A DNA stretch of 64,000 nucleotides from the NCBI GenBank assembly GCA_900473685.1, contig UCNE01000014.1, forward strand, positions 1 through 64,000. Reading direction: 5' to 3'. Each line of letters starts with the position of its first letter. Position 1 is the stretch's first letter. Both the position numbers and the translations under genes were made by a program. The stretch is from Hyphomicrobiales bacterium (GTDB lineage Bacteria > Pseudomonadota > Alphaproteobacteria > Rhizobiales > Rhizobiaceae). Positions 50,999 through 59,320 of the stretch are shown piece after piece. Below the pieces are notes generated by a model. The model worked only from the letters and a program-made list of their open reading frames with translations. It was not told the origin of the DNA and ran no database searches.

Positions 50999-51955
50999 TC
51001 AGTTGGCGAGCAAAAACTCAGCGGTCGACTCGTCCGTAATCAAACCGTTGATCACGCGCCCCCTGAGTGCCGCCCTGAGCGCCACGTATTTCCGCTGCCC
51101 CTTGGCAATACCGATAACGGTTGCCGAATCGCGCGACGGCAGGGGCACGCTGGCGACGCGCTTGTTGATGCTGCCAGGCAAAAGCTGTCCGTCGCGGTCA
51201 AACATCCAGCCACAGATCTCGCCTGCGGCCCCTTCTTCTTCCATCAGCCGCGCCATTTCGTCCGGTGCCAGAAAACCGTCCTCGCACAGAGGCGCCTGCT
51301 GGCCGAGCTCGCCGACGCCGACAAAGGCGACATTGGCTTCGGAGCCCAGCTGCAGAGCGGATTTGACCAATGCCTGATTGTGCAACAGCGCACGCTCCTC
51401 CGGTGAAGAGACCAGAACCGGCAGTGGCATCGGAAAATGCCGCGCCTTCACCGCATCCGCCATCGAGAAGATGACGTTGTAATAGGCAGCCGAGCCATCA
51501 AGGCCGATATTGCCGGTCAAGGACACGATGCGATGCTGCGGACATTCCATCGCCGGCAGTTGATCAATCGCTGCCTTCAGCGTTCGCCCTGTACCGATCG
51601 CCAGGATGATCGGATCGGCTGATTTCAGCCAGCGCTCGATTTCGGCCGCGCCTGCTTCGGCAATGCCGACCGTCGTCGATGACGAGCCCGGATCACTCGG
51701 CACGACATCGACCTGACGCAGGTCGAATTTCTCCTTGAGGCGAAGTCCAAGTTCGAGACAGGCGGCGATCGGATGATCGAGGCGGACCTTGATCAGGCGC
51801 TCAGCCATGGCCAGCGAAACCAGCCGCTGCGCCGACTGGCGCGAAATGCCCATGGTCGAGGCGATTTCGTCCTGTGTGCGCCCGGCGACATAATAGAGCC
51901 AGCCCGCACGCGCGGCGTCATCGAGCCTGTTATTGCCGTCCGGTCTGCGCGCCAT
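50999..51955 (-). CDS. SorC-family sugar-binding transcriptional regulator of the polyol operon
   Basis: 318 residues. An N-terminal helix-turn-helix (about residues 15-55, with YYVAGRTQDEIASTMGISRQSAQRLV) precedes a SorC effector domain containing LAIGTGRTLKAAIDQL and the phosphosugar-binding VGVGELG. The family responds to sugar phosphates. The gene is directly upstream of and in line with smoE, the position of the smo regulator in other rhizobia. It probably activates or derepresses smoEFGKS-mtlK in the presence of polyols. Confidence 0.87.
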   Translation of the reverse strand: MARRPDGNNRLDDAARAGWLYYVAGRTQDEIASTMGISRQSAQRLVSLAMAERLIKVRLDHPIAACLELGLRLKEKFDLRQVDVVPSDPGSSSTTVGIAEAGAAEIERWLKSADPIILAIGTGRTLKAAIDQLPAMECPQHRIVSLTGNIGLDGSAAYYNVIFSMADAVKARHFPMPLPVLVSSPEERALLHNQALVKSALQLGSEANVAFVGVGELGQQAPLCEDGFLAPDEMARLMEEEGAAGEICGWMFDRDGQLLPGSINKRVASVPLPSRDSATVIGIAKGQRKYVALRAALRGRVINGLITDESTAEFLLAN

Positions 51956-52085
51956 TGTCCGTACTCCCTAGGCGATGTGCTGACACTTTTTCCCGGCCTC
52001 TGTCAAACACAGACAGTGACACCATCCATTCGAAAGCCCTTGAAACCCCTACGCCGCTGGGATTCCTGCTATTTTCATTTTAAAA

Positions 52086-52103
52086 TTTTACCGTTTGATA
52101 AAA
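52086..52103. promoter_or_regulatory. Imperfect palindrome upstream of preT (candidate RutR-type site)
   Basis: TTTTACC-GTTT-GATAAAA pairs with one mismatch per arm. The half-site TTTTACC also occurs in the site upstream of pydC. The core TTACCGTTT is repeated in direct orientation 28 bp downstream (52116-52124). The gap 51956-52158 contains no gene. Confidence 0.45.
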
Positions 52104-52158
52104 AAATAAAGCGTGTTACCGTTTCGACATCCTGAGGCGCGACATTTGGGAGCAAAAA

Positions 52159-53520
52159 ATGGGAACGACTGAAACTGGAATACTGAGCGGGCGCCTGTCT
52201 CCCGTCGAATACGAGAAGAATTTTTCCGATCTGCACCCGCCGCTGGACGAGCATGAAGCACTGGTCGCATCCGACCGCTGCTACTTCTGCTACGACGCGC
52301 CGTGCATGACGGCCTGTCCCACCTCCATCGATATCCCGCTGTTCATCCGGCAGATATCGACTGGAAACCCGATCGGGTCGGCAAACACCATCTTTGACCA
52401 GAACATTCTCGGCGGCATGTGCGCCCGAGTCTGTCCCACCGAAACGCTCTGCGAACAGGCCTGCGTGCGCAACGAGGCCGAGCACCGGCCCGTGGAGATC
52501 GGCCGGCTGCAGCGTTATGCGACCGATATTGCCATGCGCGAAAACCGCCAGTTCTATCAGCGCGCCGAACCGACGGGCAAATCCGTCGCCGTGATCGGCG
52601 CCGGTCCGGCCGGTCTCGCCTGCGCCCACCGCCTGGCCGTCAAGGGCCACGACGTCGTCATCTACGATGCCCGCGAAAAGGCTGGCGGCCTCAACGAATA
52701 CGGTATCGCCACCTACAAGGCAGTCGATGACTTCGCCCAGGCCGAGGTCGACTATGTGCTTGCCATCGGCGGCATCGAGATCCGCAACAACCAGATGCTT
52801 GGGCGCGATTTTTCGCTGAACGACCTGCTGGCCAAGCATGATGCGGTCTTCCTTGGTCTTGGTCTTGCCGGCGTCAATGCGCTTCGGGCTGAAGGCGAAA
52901 CCGCAGAGGGCGTCGAAGACGCGGTCGATTTCATCGCTGCACTCCGGCAATCGGCCACCAAGGCCGACATCGCCATCGGCCGCCGCGTCGTGGTGCTTGG
53001 CGGCGGCATGACGGCAGTCGATGCCGCAGTGCAGGCCAAGCTGCTCGGCGCCGAGGAAGTGACCATCTGTTATCGCCGCGGCAAGGAGCACATGAACGCT
53101 TCCGAATTCGAGCAGGATCTCGCCGCCGCCAAGGGTGTTACCATCCGCCACTGGCTGCAGCCCAAGCGGATCATTGCCCGCGACGGCAAGGTGGCAGGCA
53201 TCGAGCTGGACTACACCACCATCGCCGATGGCCGCCTGACGACCACCGGTGAAACCGGCGTCCTCACTGCCGATCATGTCCTGAAAGCCATCGGCCAGAC
53301 CTTCGAGGCTGACGGCCTCGGCATCATCACCCTGCAGTCCGGCCGCATCGTCGTCGATGCTGAAGGCCGCACCTCGCTCGACCGCGTCTGGGCGGGTGGC
53401 GACTGCGTTCTTGGCGGCGAAGACCTGACGGTTTCCGCCGTGGCGCAAGGCCGCGACGCCGCAGAATCGATCAACCACGTGCTCGCCGCTGCCTCGCGGC
53501 CGGCCGTTGCCGTCGCGTGA
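52159..53520 (+). CDS. preT: NAD-dependent dihydropyrimidine dehydrogenase, flavin/iron-sulphur subunit PreT
   Basis: 453 residues. The N-terminal cysteine-rich domain (CYFCYDAPCMTACPTSIDIP near residue 40, then CARVCPTETLCEQACVR near 90) binds 4Fe-4S clusters. It is followed by an FAD motif VIGAGPAGLACAHRLA and an NAD motif VLGGGMTAVDAA. PreT passes electrons from NADH to PreA for reduction of uracil and thymine to the dihydro forms. GGGAG precedes the ATG. preA begins 15 bp after its stop. Confidence 0.93.
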   Translation: MGTTETGILSGRLSPVEYEKNFSDLHPPLDEHEALVASDRCYFCYDAPCMTACPTSIDIPLFIRQISTGNPIGSANTIFDQNILGGMCARVCPTETLCEQACVRNEAEHRPVEIGRLQRYATDIAMRENRQFYQRAEPTGKSVAVIGAGPAGLACAHRLAVKGHDVVIYDAREKAGGLNEYGIATYKAVDDFAQAEVDYVLAIGGIEIRNNQMLGRDFSLNDLLAKHDAVFLGLGLAGVNALRAEGETAEGVEDAVDFIAALRQSATKADIAIGRRVVVLGGGMTAVDAAVQAKLLGAEEVTICYRRGKEHMNASEFEQDLAAAKGVTIRHWLQPKRIIARDGKVAGIELDYTTIADGRLTTTGETGVLTADHVLKAIGQTFEADGLGIITLQSGRIVVDAEGRTSLDRVWAGGDCVLGGEDLTVSAVAQGRDAAESINHVLAAASRPAVAVA

Positions 53521-53535
53521 AGGGGAGAATGAACA

Positions 53536-54849
53536 ATGGCTGATCTGCGCAACAATTTCGTCGGCATCAAGTCTCCGAACCCCTTCTGGCTTGCGTCGGC
53601 CCCGCCGACCGACAAGGCCTACAATGTCGAGCGCGCCTTCAAGGCGGGCTGGGGCGGCGTGGTCTGGAAGACGCTCGGTGAAGAAGGCCCACCGGTCGTC
53701 AACGTCAACGGCCCGCGCTACGGCGCGATCTGGGGCGCCGACCGCCGCCTTCTCGGATTGAACAATATCGAACTCATCACCGACCGCGACCTCTATACCA
53801 ACCTGCGCGAAATGAAGCAGGTGAAGATGAACTGGCCGGATCGCGCCCTGATCGCATCGATCATGGTGCCCTGCGAGGAAAATGCCTGGAAATCGATCCT
53901 GCCGCTCGTTGAAGAAACCGGCGCTGACGGTATCGAGCTCAACTTCGGCTGTCCGCACGGCATGTCGGAACGCGGCATGGGTGCTGCGGTCGGACAGGTG
54001 CCGGAATATATCGAGATGGTGGTGCGCTGGTGCAAGCAGTATACCCGCATGCCTGTCATCACCAAGCTGACGCCGAACATCACCGACGTCCGCAAACCGG
54101 CGCGTGCGGCTAAATCCGGCGGCACCGACGCCGTCTCGCTGATCAACACGATCAACTCGATCACCTCGGTCAATCTCGACACCTTCTCGCCGGAACCGTC
54201 GATTGACGGCAAGGGCAGCCATGGCGGCTATTGCGGCCCGGCGGTCAAGCCGATCGCGCTCAACATGGTGGCCGAGATCGCCCGTGATCCGGAAACCTAC
54301 GGCCTGCCGATTTCCGGCATCGGTGGCATCACCACCTGGCGCGATGCTGCCGAATTCCTCGTGCTCGGCGCAGGCAACGTCCAGGTCTGCACCGCGGCGA
54401 TGACTTACGGCTTCAAGATCGTTGAGGAAATGATTACCGGCCTCTCCGCCTGGATGGACACCAAGGGCCATCGCACTCTCGACGATATCTGCGGCCGGGC
54501 CGTGCCGAACGTCTCTGACTGGCAGTACCTCAACCTCAACTACATCGCCAAGGCCCGCATCGATCAGGATGCCTGCATCAAATGCGGCCGCTGTCACATC
54601 GCCTGCGAGGACACCTCGCACCAGGCGATCACCCAGTATGTCGATGGCAAGAGGCATTTCGAGGTGATGGAAGACGAATGCGTCGGCTGCAATCTCTGCG
54701 TCAACGTCTGTCCCGTGCAGGATTGCATCACCATGGTCGGGCTTGAGCCGGGCGTACTGGACGAACGGACAGGCAAGGCCGTCGATCCGAACTACGCCAA
54801 CTGGACCACGCACCCGAACAACCCGATGGCCCGTCAGGCCGCCGAGTAA
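53536..54849 (+). CDS. preA: NAD-dependent dihydropyrimidine dehydrogenase, catalytic subunit PreA
   Basis: 437 residues. An FMN-dependent dihydroorotate-dehydrogenase-like barrel contains the catalytic Cys in NFGCPHGMSERGMGAA, followed by GIGGITTWRDAAEFL. Two C-terminal ferredoxin clusters are CIKCGRCHIACED and CVGCNLCVNVCPVQDC. It performs the first step of reductive pyrimidine degradation, and dihydropyrimidinase and beta-ureidopropionase for the next steps are encoded 5-7 kb downstream. It forms a complex with PreT. Confidence 0.94.
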   Translation: MADLRNNFVGIKSPNPFWLASAPPTDKAYNVERAFKAGWGGVVWKTLGEEGPPVVNVNGPRYGAIWGADRRLLGLNNIELITDRDLYTNLREMKQVKMNWPDRALIASIMVPCEENAWKSILPLVEETGADGIELNFGCPHGMSERGMGAAVGQVPEYIEMVVRWCKQYTRMPVITKLTPNITDVRKPARAAKSGGTDAVSLINTINSITSVNLDTFSPEPSIDGKGSHGGYCGPAVKPIALNMVAEIARDPETYGLPISGIGGITTWRDAAEFLVLGAGNVQVCTAAMTYGFKIVEEMITGLSAWMDTKGHRTLDDICGRAVPNVSDWQYLNLNYIAKARIDQDACIKCGRCHIACEDTSHQAITQYVDGKRHFEVMEDECVGCNLCVNVCPVQDCITMVGLEPGVLDERTGKAVDPNYANWTTHPNNPMARQAAE

Positions 54850-54867
54850 TAGATTTACAGAGACTGG

Positions 54868-54902
54868 ATCAGCCGCTTCGCTGGTAACGCGGGGCGGCTG
54901 AT
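54868..54902 (+). terminator. Hairpin after preA
   Basis: 9-bp arms ATCAGCCGC and GCGGCTGAT with a 17-base loop, 19 bp past the stop. There is no T-run, so termination is uncertain. Confidence 0.45.
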
Positions 54903-55055
54903 TGCTGTTCAACACGGCAAAAATCGGCGTCAAAAAGGAGGCGGGTATACGGCAGGCCGGGTGGACAGCCCATTGGTCGCGATTTCGCGACGCTGCGTCC
55001 ACAAAAACGTGCGTTGCCCCTCACCGCGAACTCGTCAATAAGAGGGGATGACGAG

Positions 55056-55091
55056 ATGCGGCCTGACCGCCAACACCGGATGCCTGCTTGA
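55056..55091 (+). CDS. Candidate 11-residue leader frame overlapping the cyaC start
   Basis: ATG with AGAGGGG upstream, 11 codons, and a TGA (55089-55091) that overlaps the TTG start of cyaC (55088-55090). The arrangement would let ribosomes terminate and restart on cyaC, which has no good ribosome site of its own. It may also be chance. Confidence 0.35.
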   Translation: MRPDRQHRMPA

Positions 55092-56761
55092 AGATCGCTT
55101 CCTCACGAACCCGCAAAAGGCTGCATCTGCTGACGGGCGCCTGCCTGGGCTTTTTCCTGCTGACGCATTTCTCCAACCACGCCCTCGGCCTCATTTCGGT
55201 CGAGTCGATGGAAAATGCGCGCCACATTTTCCATCTGGTCTGGCACAGCTGGCCGGGCACGGTGCTGCTCTATGGGTCGTTGCTCGTTCACTTCCTGCTC
55301 GCCCTTGAAAGCCTCTACCGCCGCCAGACACTGCGCATGCCAGCCCGCGAGGCCTTGAAGATCTGCTTCGGCCTTGTCTTCCCCTTCCTTATTGTCGGGC
55401 ATGTGGTCAGTACCCGGATCGAGTCGATGCTCATCGGCCATGGCGACGGTTATTATCAGGTCTTGCCGAAGCTTTGGGCCAATCCCGCCAGCGCGACACA
55501 GCAGTCACTGGCGCTGATCATTGTCTGGGCGCATGGCTGCCTCGGCGCGTGGTTCTGGATGCGTGGGCGCCGCTGGTATCCGCGTTACTTCCTGTTCTTC
55601 TATTCTTTCGCCGTTCTCGTTCCGCTCTTGGCTCTGCTTGGCTTTGTAACCGCAGCCCAGTCGCTTGAAGCGATTGGCGTGCCATCGGCAAGCTGGTTCA
55701 TGCCCTACCGGACCCCGCCGGGCGTCCTGGAGCAAATCAAGGCATCCATCACCGCCGGATTGTTCGCGATGATCGGCGGAACCTTGGTTCTGCGGGCGAT
55801 CCCGGTACGCGGAAAAATCCGCATCACCTATCCCGACCGGGCCATCTCGGTCGCAAAAGGTTTCAGCGTGCTGGAGGCAAGCCGCGCTGCGGGCATCCCC
55901 CATCTTTCGATCTGCGGCGGGCGCGGGCGGTGTTCGACCTGCCGCGTGCGGGTAACCGAAGGCCTCGAGCGCCAGCCACCGGCCACCGACGCCGAGCGGG
56001 CGACGCTGACGCGCATCCGGGCGCCTGACAATGTGCGCCTCGCCTGTCAGTTGCGGCCAAGCCACAACCTGTCCATATCGCCCATCCTTGGTGGCTATAA
56101 TGTCGGCTTGAAGGCTCAGCCGACGGAGCAACAGGCCGCCGGCCGCGAGCGCCATATCGCCGTGCTGTTCTGCGACCTTCGCGATTTCACGCTGCTTGCC
56201 CAGAGACAGTTGCCCTTCGATACCGTCTTCCTGCTCAACCGCTATTTCGAAACCATCGGTGAAGCGGTAGAGGCCTCCGGCGGGGTGATCGACAAGTTCA
56301 TCGGTGACGGCGCCCTGGCACTTTTCGGTCTCAACAACACTATCGAGGAAGCCTGCGCACAGGCGCTGACGGCAACGACGCGCATCGCCAAAGGGATCGA
56401 TGTGCTCAACCGCAATTTCATGAGCGAACTGGACACACCGTTGCGCATCGCCATGGGCATGCATGCCGGCCCGGCGATCATCGGCCAGATCGGCTATGGC
56501 AAGGCCTCATCGCTGACCGCTGTCGGCGACACGATCAATGCGGCAAGCCGGCTGGAAGGCTTTGCCAAGGAATATGACGCCCAGCTTGCCGTTTCCGCCG
56601 ACTTGGTCCGCTATGCCGGGCTTACGGTCGATGACCGCGAAAGCTACAACATCTCCATTCGTGGCCGCGCCGGCACACTCGAAACACTGATCGTACAGGA
56701 CGCAGTGGAAGTCGAAGCCATGTTCGAAGCCCAGAAACAGCCGGGGCGCCCGCCCGCCTGA
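55088..56761 (+). CDS. cyaC: CyaC-type adenylate cyclase with haem-B-like membrane anchor and [2Fe-2S] domain
   Basis: 557 residues in three parts. First, six membrane helices (about residues 12-235) with His27/31, His68, His105 and His149, resembling the diheme-b anchor of succinate:quinone oxidoreductases. Second, a plant-type ferredoxin domain (about 243-330) with Cys276, Cys282, Cys285 and Cys320. Third, a class III cyclase domain (about 357-540) with metal-binding Asp363 and Asp407. This matches CyaC of Sinorhizobium meliloti, whose cAMP output responds to quinone redox state. The start is TTG: the next Met would remove the first His-bearing helix. Confidence 0.92.
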   Translation: MKIASSRTRKRLHLLTGACLGFFLLTHFSNHALGLISVESMENARHIFHLVWHSWPGTVLLYGSLLVHFLLALESLYRRQTLRMPAREALKICFGLVFPFLIVGHVVSTRIESMLIGHGDGYYQVLPKLWANPASATQQSLALIIVWAHGCLGAWFWMRGRRWYPRYFLFFYSFAVLVPLLALLGFVTAAQSLEAIGVPSASWFMPYRTPPGVLEQIKASITAGLFAMIGGTLVLRAIPVRGKIRITYPDRAISVAKGFSVLEASRAAGIPHLSICGGRGRCSTCRVRVTEGLERQPPATDAERATLTRIRAPDNVRLACQLRPSHNLSISPILGGYNVGLKAQPTEQQAAGRERHIAVLFCDLRDFTLLAQRQLPFDTVFLLNRYFETIGEAVEASGGVIDKFIGDGALALFGLNNTIEEACAQALTATTRIAKGIDVLNRNFMSELDTPLRIAMGMHAGPAIIGQIGYGKASSLTAVGDTINAASRLEGFAKEYDAQLAVSADLVRYAGLTVDDRESYNISIRGRAGTLETLIVQDAVEVEAMFEAQKQPGRPPA

Positions 56762-56935
56762 CACAATGCGCAGGCCCCGAATCCGTTGCCGCATGCGCTG
56801 GGTGCATGCCTGCAATCCAATCGCAGGTGGCGACAAGAGCACCAAATACCCCTAGGATTTAGTAGTATTTTTGGTTAAATTGACGCCGCGCACAGCATCA
56901 GCGCGCAAGAGCGACAATACTATGTCAACGAGTAT

Positions 56936-58372
56936 ATGGCCGCCATGCCCCCACTGATCGCCGAGAATTGGAAATCGCCCCAGGGAACTCTCACTGGAAC
57001 GGCGCGTGATGCGATCATTCTGGCGGGTATCGTCTTGCTTGCAGCGCTGCTCGGCATTCTGACGCGCCCGATGGACCTGCTTGCCCTGTTCTGGCCGGTG
57101 AACGCAATTTTGCTGGGCGTGATGGTCCGCCGTCCCGGTTATGCCACGGCACTTGGCTGGATGGGGGCCGTAGCCGGTTACCTTGCAGCCGATCTGCTCA
57201 CCGGCGGCACCCTGGTCAAGACACTCTGGCTGACCGGCGCCAACCTCGCCGGTGTCTTTGCCGGCAGCCTGCTCTATCGGTTCGTCAGCACTGGCCACCA
57301 GCGCCTTCGCGAGCCGCAATCCGTCATCATCCTGCTCATGATCTGCAGCCTTGCAGCGCTTGCCAGCGCGCTTATCGGCGGCATCGCTGCAGGTTTTTCC
57401 CTGGGACAAACCTATTTTTCCGGGTTCTGGTTCTGGCTGGTGACGGAGCTTGTCAATTTCATCGTTATCCTGCCCGTCATGTTGACCGCACCGTCCTTCG
57501 GAAAATGGCATGTCAAGCTGGCACCGATCGACCTGAAGGCGATCTCGTGGAGCCGCCGCGCGCCTCCCGTGGCTGCCCTGGCACTGTCGATGCTTGCAAG
57601 CAGTCTTATCGGCGGACCCGGCGCTTTCGCATTTCCCGTGCCTGCCCTTCTCTGGTGCGCCACGACCTTCCCGCTGTTTCCGACGGCCCTTTTAACAATG
57701 ATCTTCAGCGTTTGGGGCATGATGACCTTCAGCACCGGCGCACCGGAAAGCGTGGATCCACTACTGTGGATGCAGTCCATCCGGCTGGGCCTTGGCATGA
57801 TCGCGATGGCGCCACTCTCGGTGGCAAGCGTCACCACCACGCGCAACGGCCTGCTGCAGCGCCTGCAATATTCCGTCGATCACGATTTTCTCACCCGGGC
57901 GCTTGCCCGCGGCACGTTCATGGCGCGCAGCGAAAGCATCATGTCCCAGGACGGTACCGTCGATGGTTCGGCCGTGCTCGTTCTCGACATCGATCACTTC
58001 AAATCGGTGAACGACCAGCACGGTCATGCGGTCGGCGACACCGCGCTGATTGCCTTTTCATCCGCGGTCGCCGCGACACTGCGCAAGGACGACCTCTTCG
58101 GGCGAACAGGTGGGGAAGAATTCTGCGTGGTTCTGCCTGGAGCGTCTGCCACTGCCGCCAAAATGGTGGCGGAACGTATCCGGCAGGCAGTCGAGCGCCT
58201 GCAGATCGAGGCCGCAGACGGAACGACCCTGTCGATTACAGTGAGCGGCGGCCTAGCCGTTTGCAGCGGCGATCGGAAACTGTCCTTTGACGATATGCTG
58301 ACCCGTGCCGATATGGCGCTCTATCAAGCAAAGGCGGAGGGGCGCAACCGGATCGTGACCGACGCGTCCTGA
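56936..58372 (+). CDS. MASE1-type membrane diguanylate cyclase (GGDEF)
   Basis: 478 residues. About eight membrane helices (residues 25-300) of MASE1 type, including the LFWPVNAILLGVMVRRP segment, are followed by a GGDEF domain (about 315-475). The active site is intact as GGEEF in GRTGGEEFCVV, and an RxxD product-inhibition site (RKDD) lies five residues before it. It should make c-di-GMP in response to a membrane-sensed signal. It lies 174 bp after cyaC in the same direction and converges with rutR. Confidence 0.9.
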   Translation: MAAMPPLIAENWKSPQGTLTGTARDAIILAGIVLLAALLGILTRPMDLLALFWPVNAILLGVMVRRPGYATALGWMGAVAGYLAADLLTGGTLVKTLWLTGANLAGVFAGSLLYRFVSTGHQRLREPQSVIILLMICSLAALASALIGGIAAGFSLGQTYFSGFWFWLVTELVNFIVILPVMLTAPSFGKWHVKLAPIDLKAISWSRRAPPVAALALSMLASSLIGGPGAFAFPVPALLWCATTFPLFPTALLTMIFSVWGMMTFSTGAPESVDPLLWMQSIRLGLGMIAMAPLSVASVTTTRNGLLQRLQYSVDHDFLTRALARGTFMARSESIMSQDGTVDGSAVLVLDIDHFKSVNDQHGHAVGDTALIAFSSAVAATLRKDDLFGRTGGEEFCVVLPGASATAAKMVAERIRQAVERLQIEAADGTTLSITVSGGLAVCSGDRKLSFDDMLTRADMALYQAKAEGRNRIVTDAS

Positions 58373-58379
58373 TCACCCG

Positions 58380-59030
58380 CTACGCACCGCCATCACGGAT
58401 TTCCAGACCACTGACGAACAGCTGCTCGAGAAACCGCGCGGCGTCTTCAAAGCGCCCCTCGCCCGAGCGCTCATCGCCGAGCACCCCGCGCACCTGAACA
58501 TCGAAATCGGCATAATGCTGCGTCGTCGACCAGATGGCGAAGATCAGGTGATAGGGGTCGCATTTGGCAATCTTGCCGGACTTGGCCCAACTGCGGATCA
58601 CCTCGGCCTTCTCATCGACAAGCGATTTCAAGGGGCCTTTCAGCTCGTCCTCGATATGGGGAGCACCCTGCAGGATTTCGTTGGCGAACAACCGGCTTTC
58701 GCGTGGAAAGTCCCGCGCCATCTCCAGCTTGCGGCGAATATAGCTGCGAATTTCCGAGACCGGGCTCCCCTCCGCATCGAACTCACGCAGCGGATCAAGC
58801 CAACTATCCAGCACCCGGTCGATCAGCGCCCGGTGCATCGCTTCCTTGGTGCGGAAATAATAGAGCAGGTTGGGTTTGGACATGCCCGCCACTTCGGCGA
58901 TCTGGTCGATGGTGCTGCCGCGAAAACCGTGGGTGGCGAAGACGTCGAGCGCCGCCTCGAGAATCAGTTCCTCCTTCTCCTCTTGGATGCGGGTTCGCCG
59001 TTGCGTTCGGGCTGCCCTCGGAAGTACCAT
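58380..59030 (-). CDS. rutR: RutR-type TetR regulator of pyrimidine catabolism
   Basis: 216 residues. The TetR helix-turn-helix (STIDQIAEVAGMSKPNLLYYFRTKEAMH, about residues 40-67) and the C-terminal domain with KLEMARDFPRESRLFANEILQGAP and HLIFAIWSTTQHYADF are closely similar to E. coli RutR, which senses uracil. It is divergent from pydC with a palindrome TTTACCAACCGGTCAA between them. It probably represses the pyd and pre genes until pyrimidines bind. GGGGGAAAG precedes the ATG. Confidence 0.88.
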   Translation of the reverse strand: MVLPRAARTQRRTRIQEEKEELILEAALDVFATHGFRGSTIDQIAEVAGMSKPNLLYYFRTKEAMHRALIDRVLDSWLDPLREFDAEGSPVSEIRSYIRRKLEMARDFPRESRLFANEILQGAPHIEDELKGPLKSLVDEKAEVIRSWAKSGKIAKCDPYHLIFAIWSTTQHYADFDVQVRGVLGDERSGEGRFEDAARFLEQLFVSGLEIRDGGA

Positions 59031-59167
59031 CTTTCCCCCAGTCTTCTCACCGATCGCCGCTGGCGCGCGGCCTGAAAACGCCCGAAAACCCTATGATCCA
59101 AAAATTCGGACGGCACCGGCGTTTTTTCTGTTTTTCGTCTTGAGTGCGGCAACGGAAGTTGTAATGT

Positions 59168-59183
59168 TTTACCAACCGGTCAA
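59168..59183. promoter_or_regulatory. RutR-type operator between rutR and pydC
   Basis: TTTACCAACCGGTCAA is an inverted repeat close to the E. coli RutR consensus TTGACC-N4-GGTCAA: one half is exact and the other differs at one position. It lies 138 bp upstream of rutR and of pydC. Confidence 0.65.
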
Positions 59184-59320
59184 ATTATCAGTCAGTTCAA
59201 ACACAAACGCAACGGCTGATCGCAGGGCAATCGAAAAAACCAGATGCCCCGATTTGACCACGGGAACAATGGGATGCGCAGCCAAATCTGCCTCCCTTAA
59301 AAAGAATGAGGAGAACCGTC

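Noticed and set aside
52075..55002. A 975-codon open frame on the minus strand across preT and preA
   Set aside because: It is antisense to two genes with intact catalytic and iron-sulphur motifs. The translation has no recognisable domain and the His/Asp/Arg-rich composition of a high-GC shadow frame.
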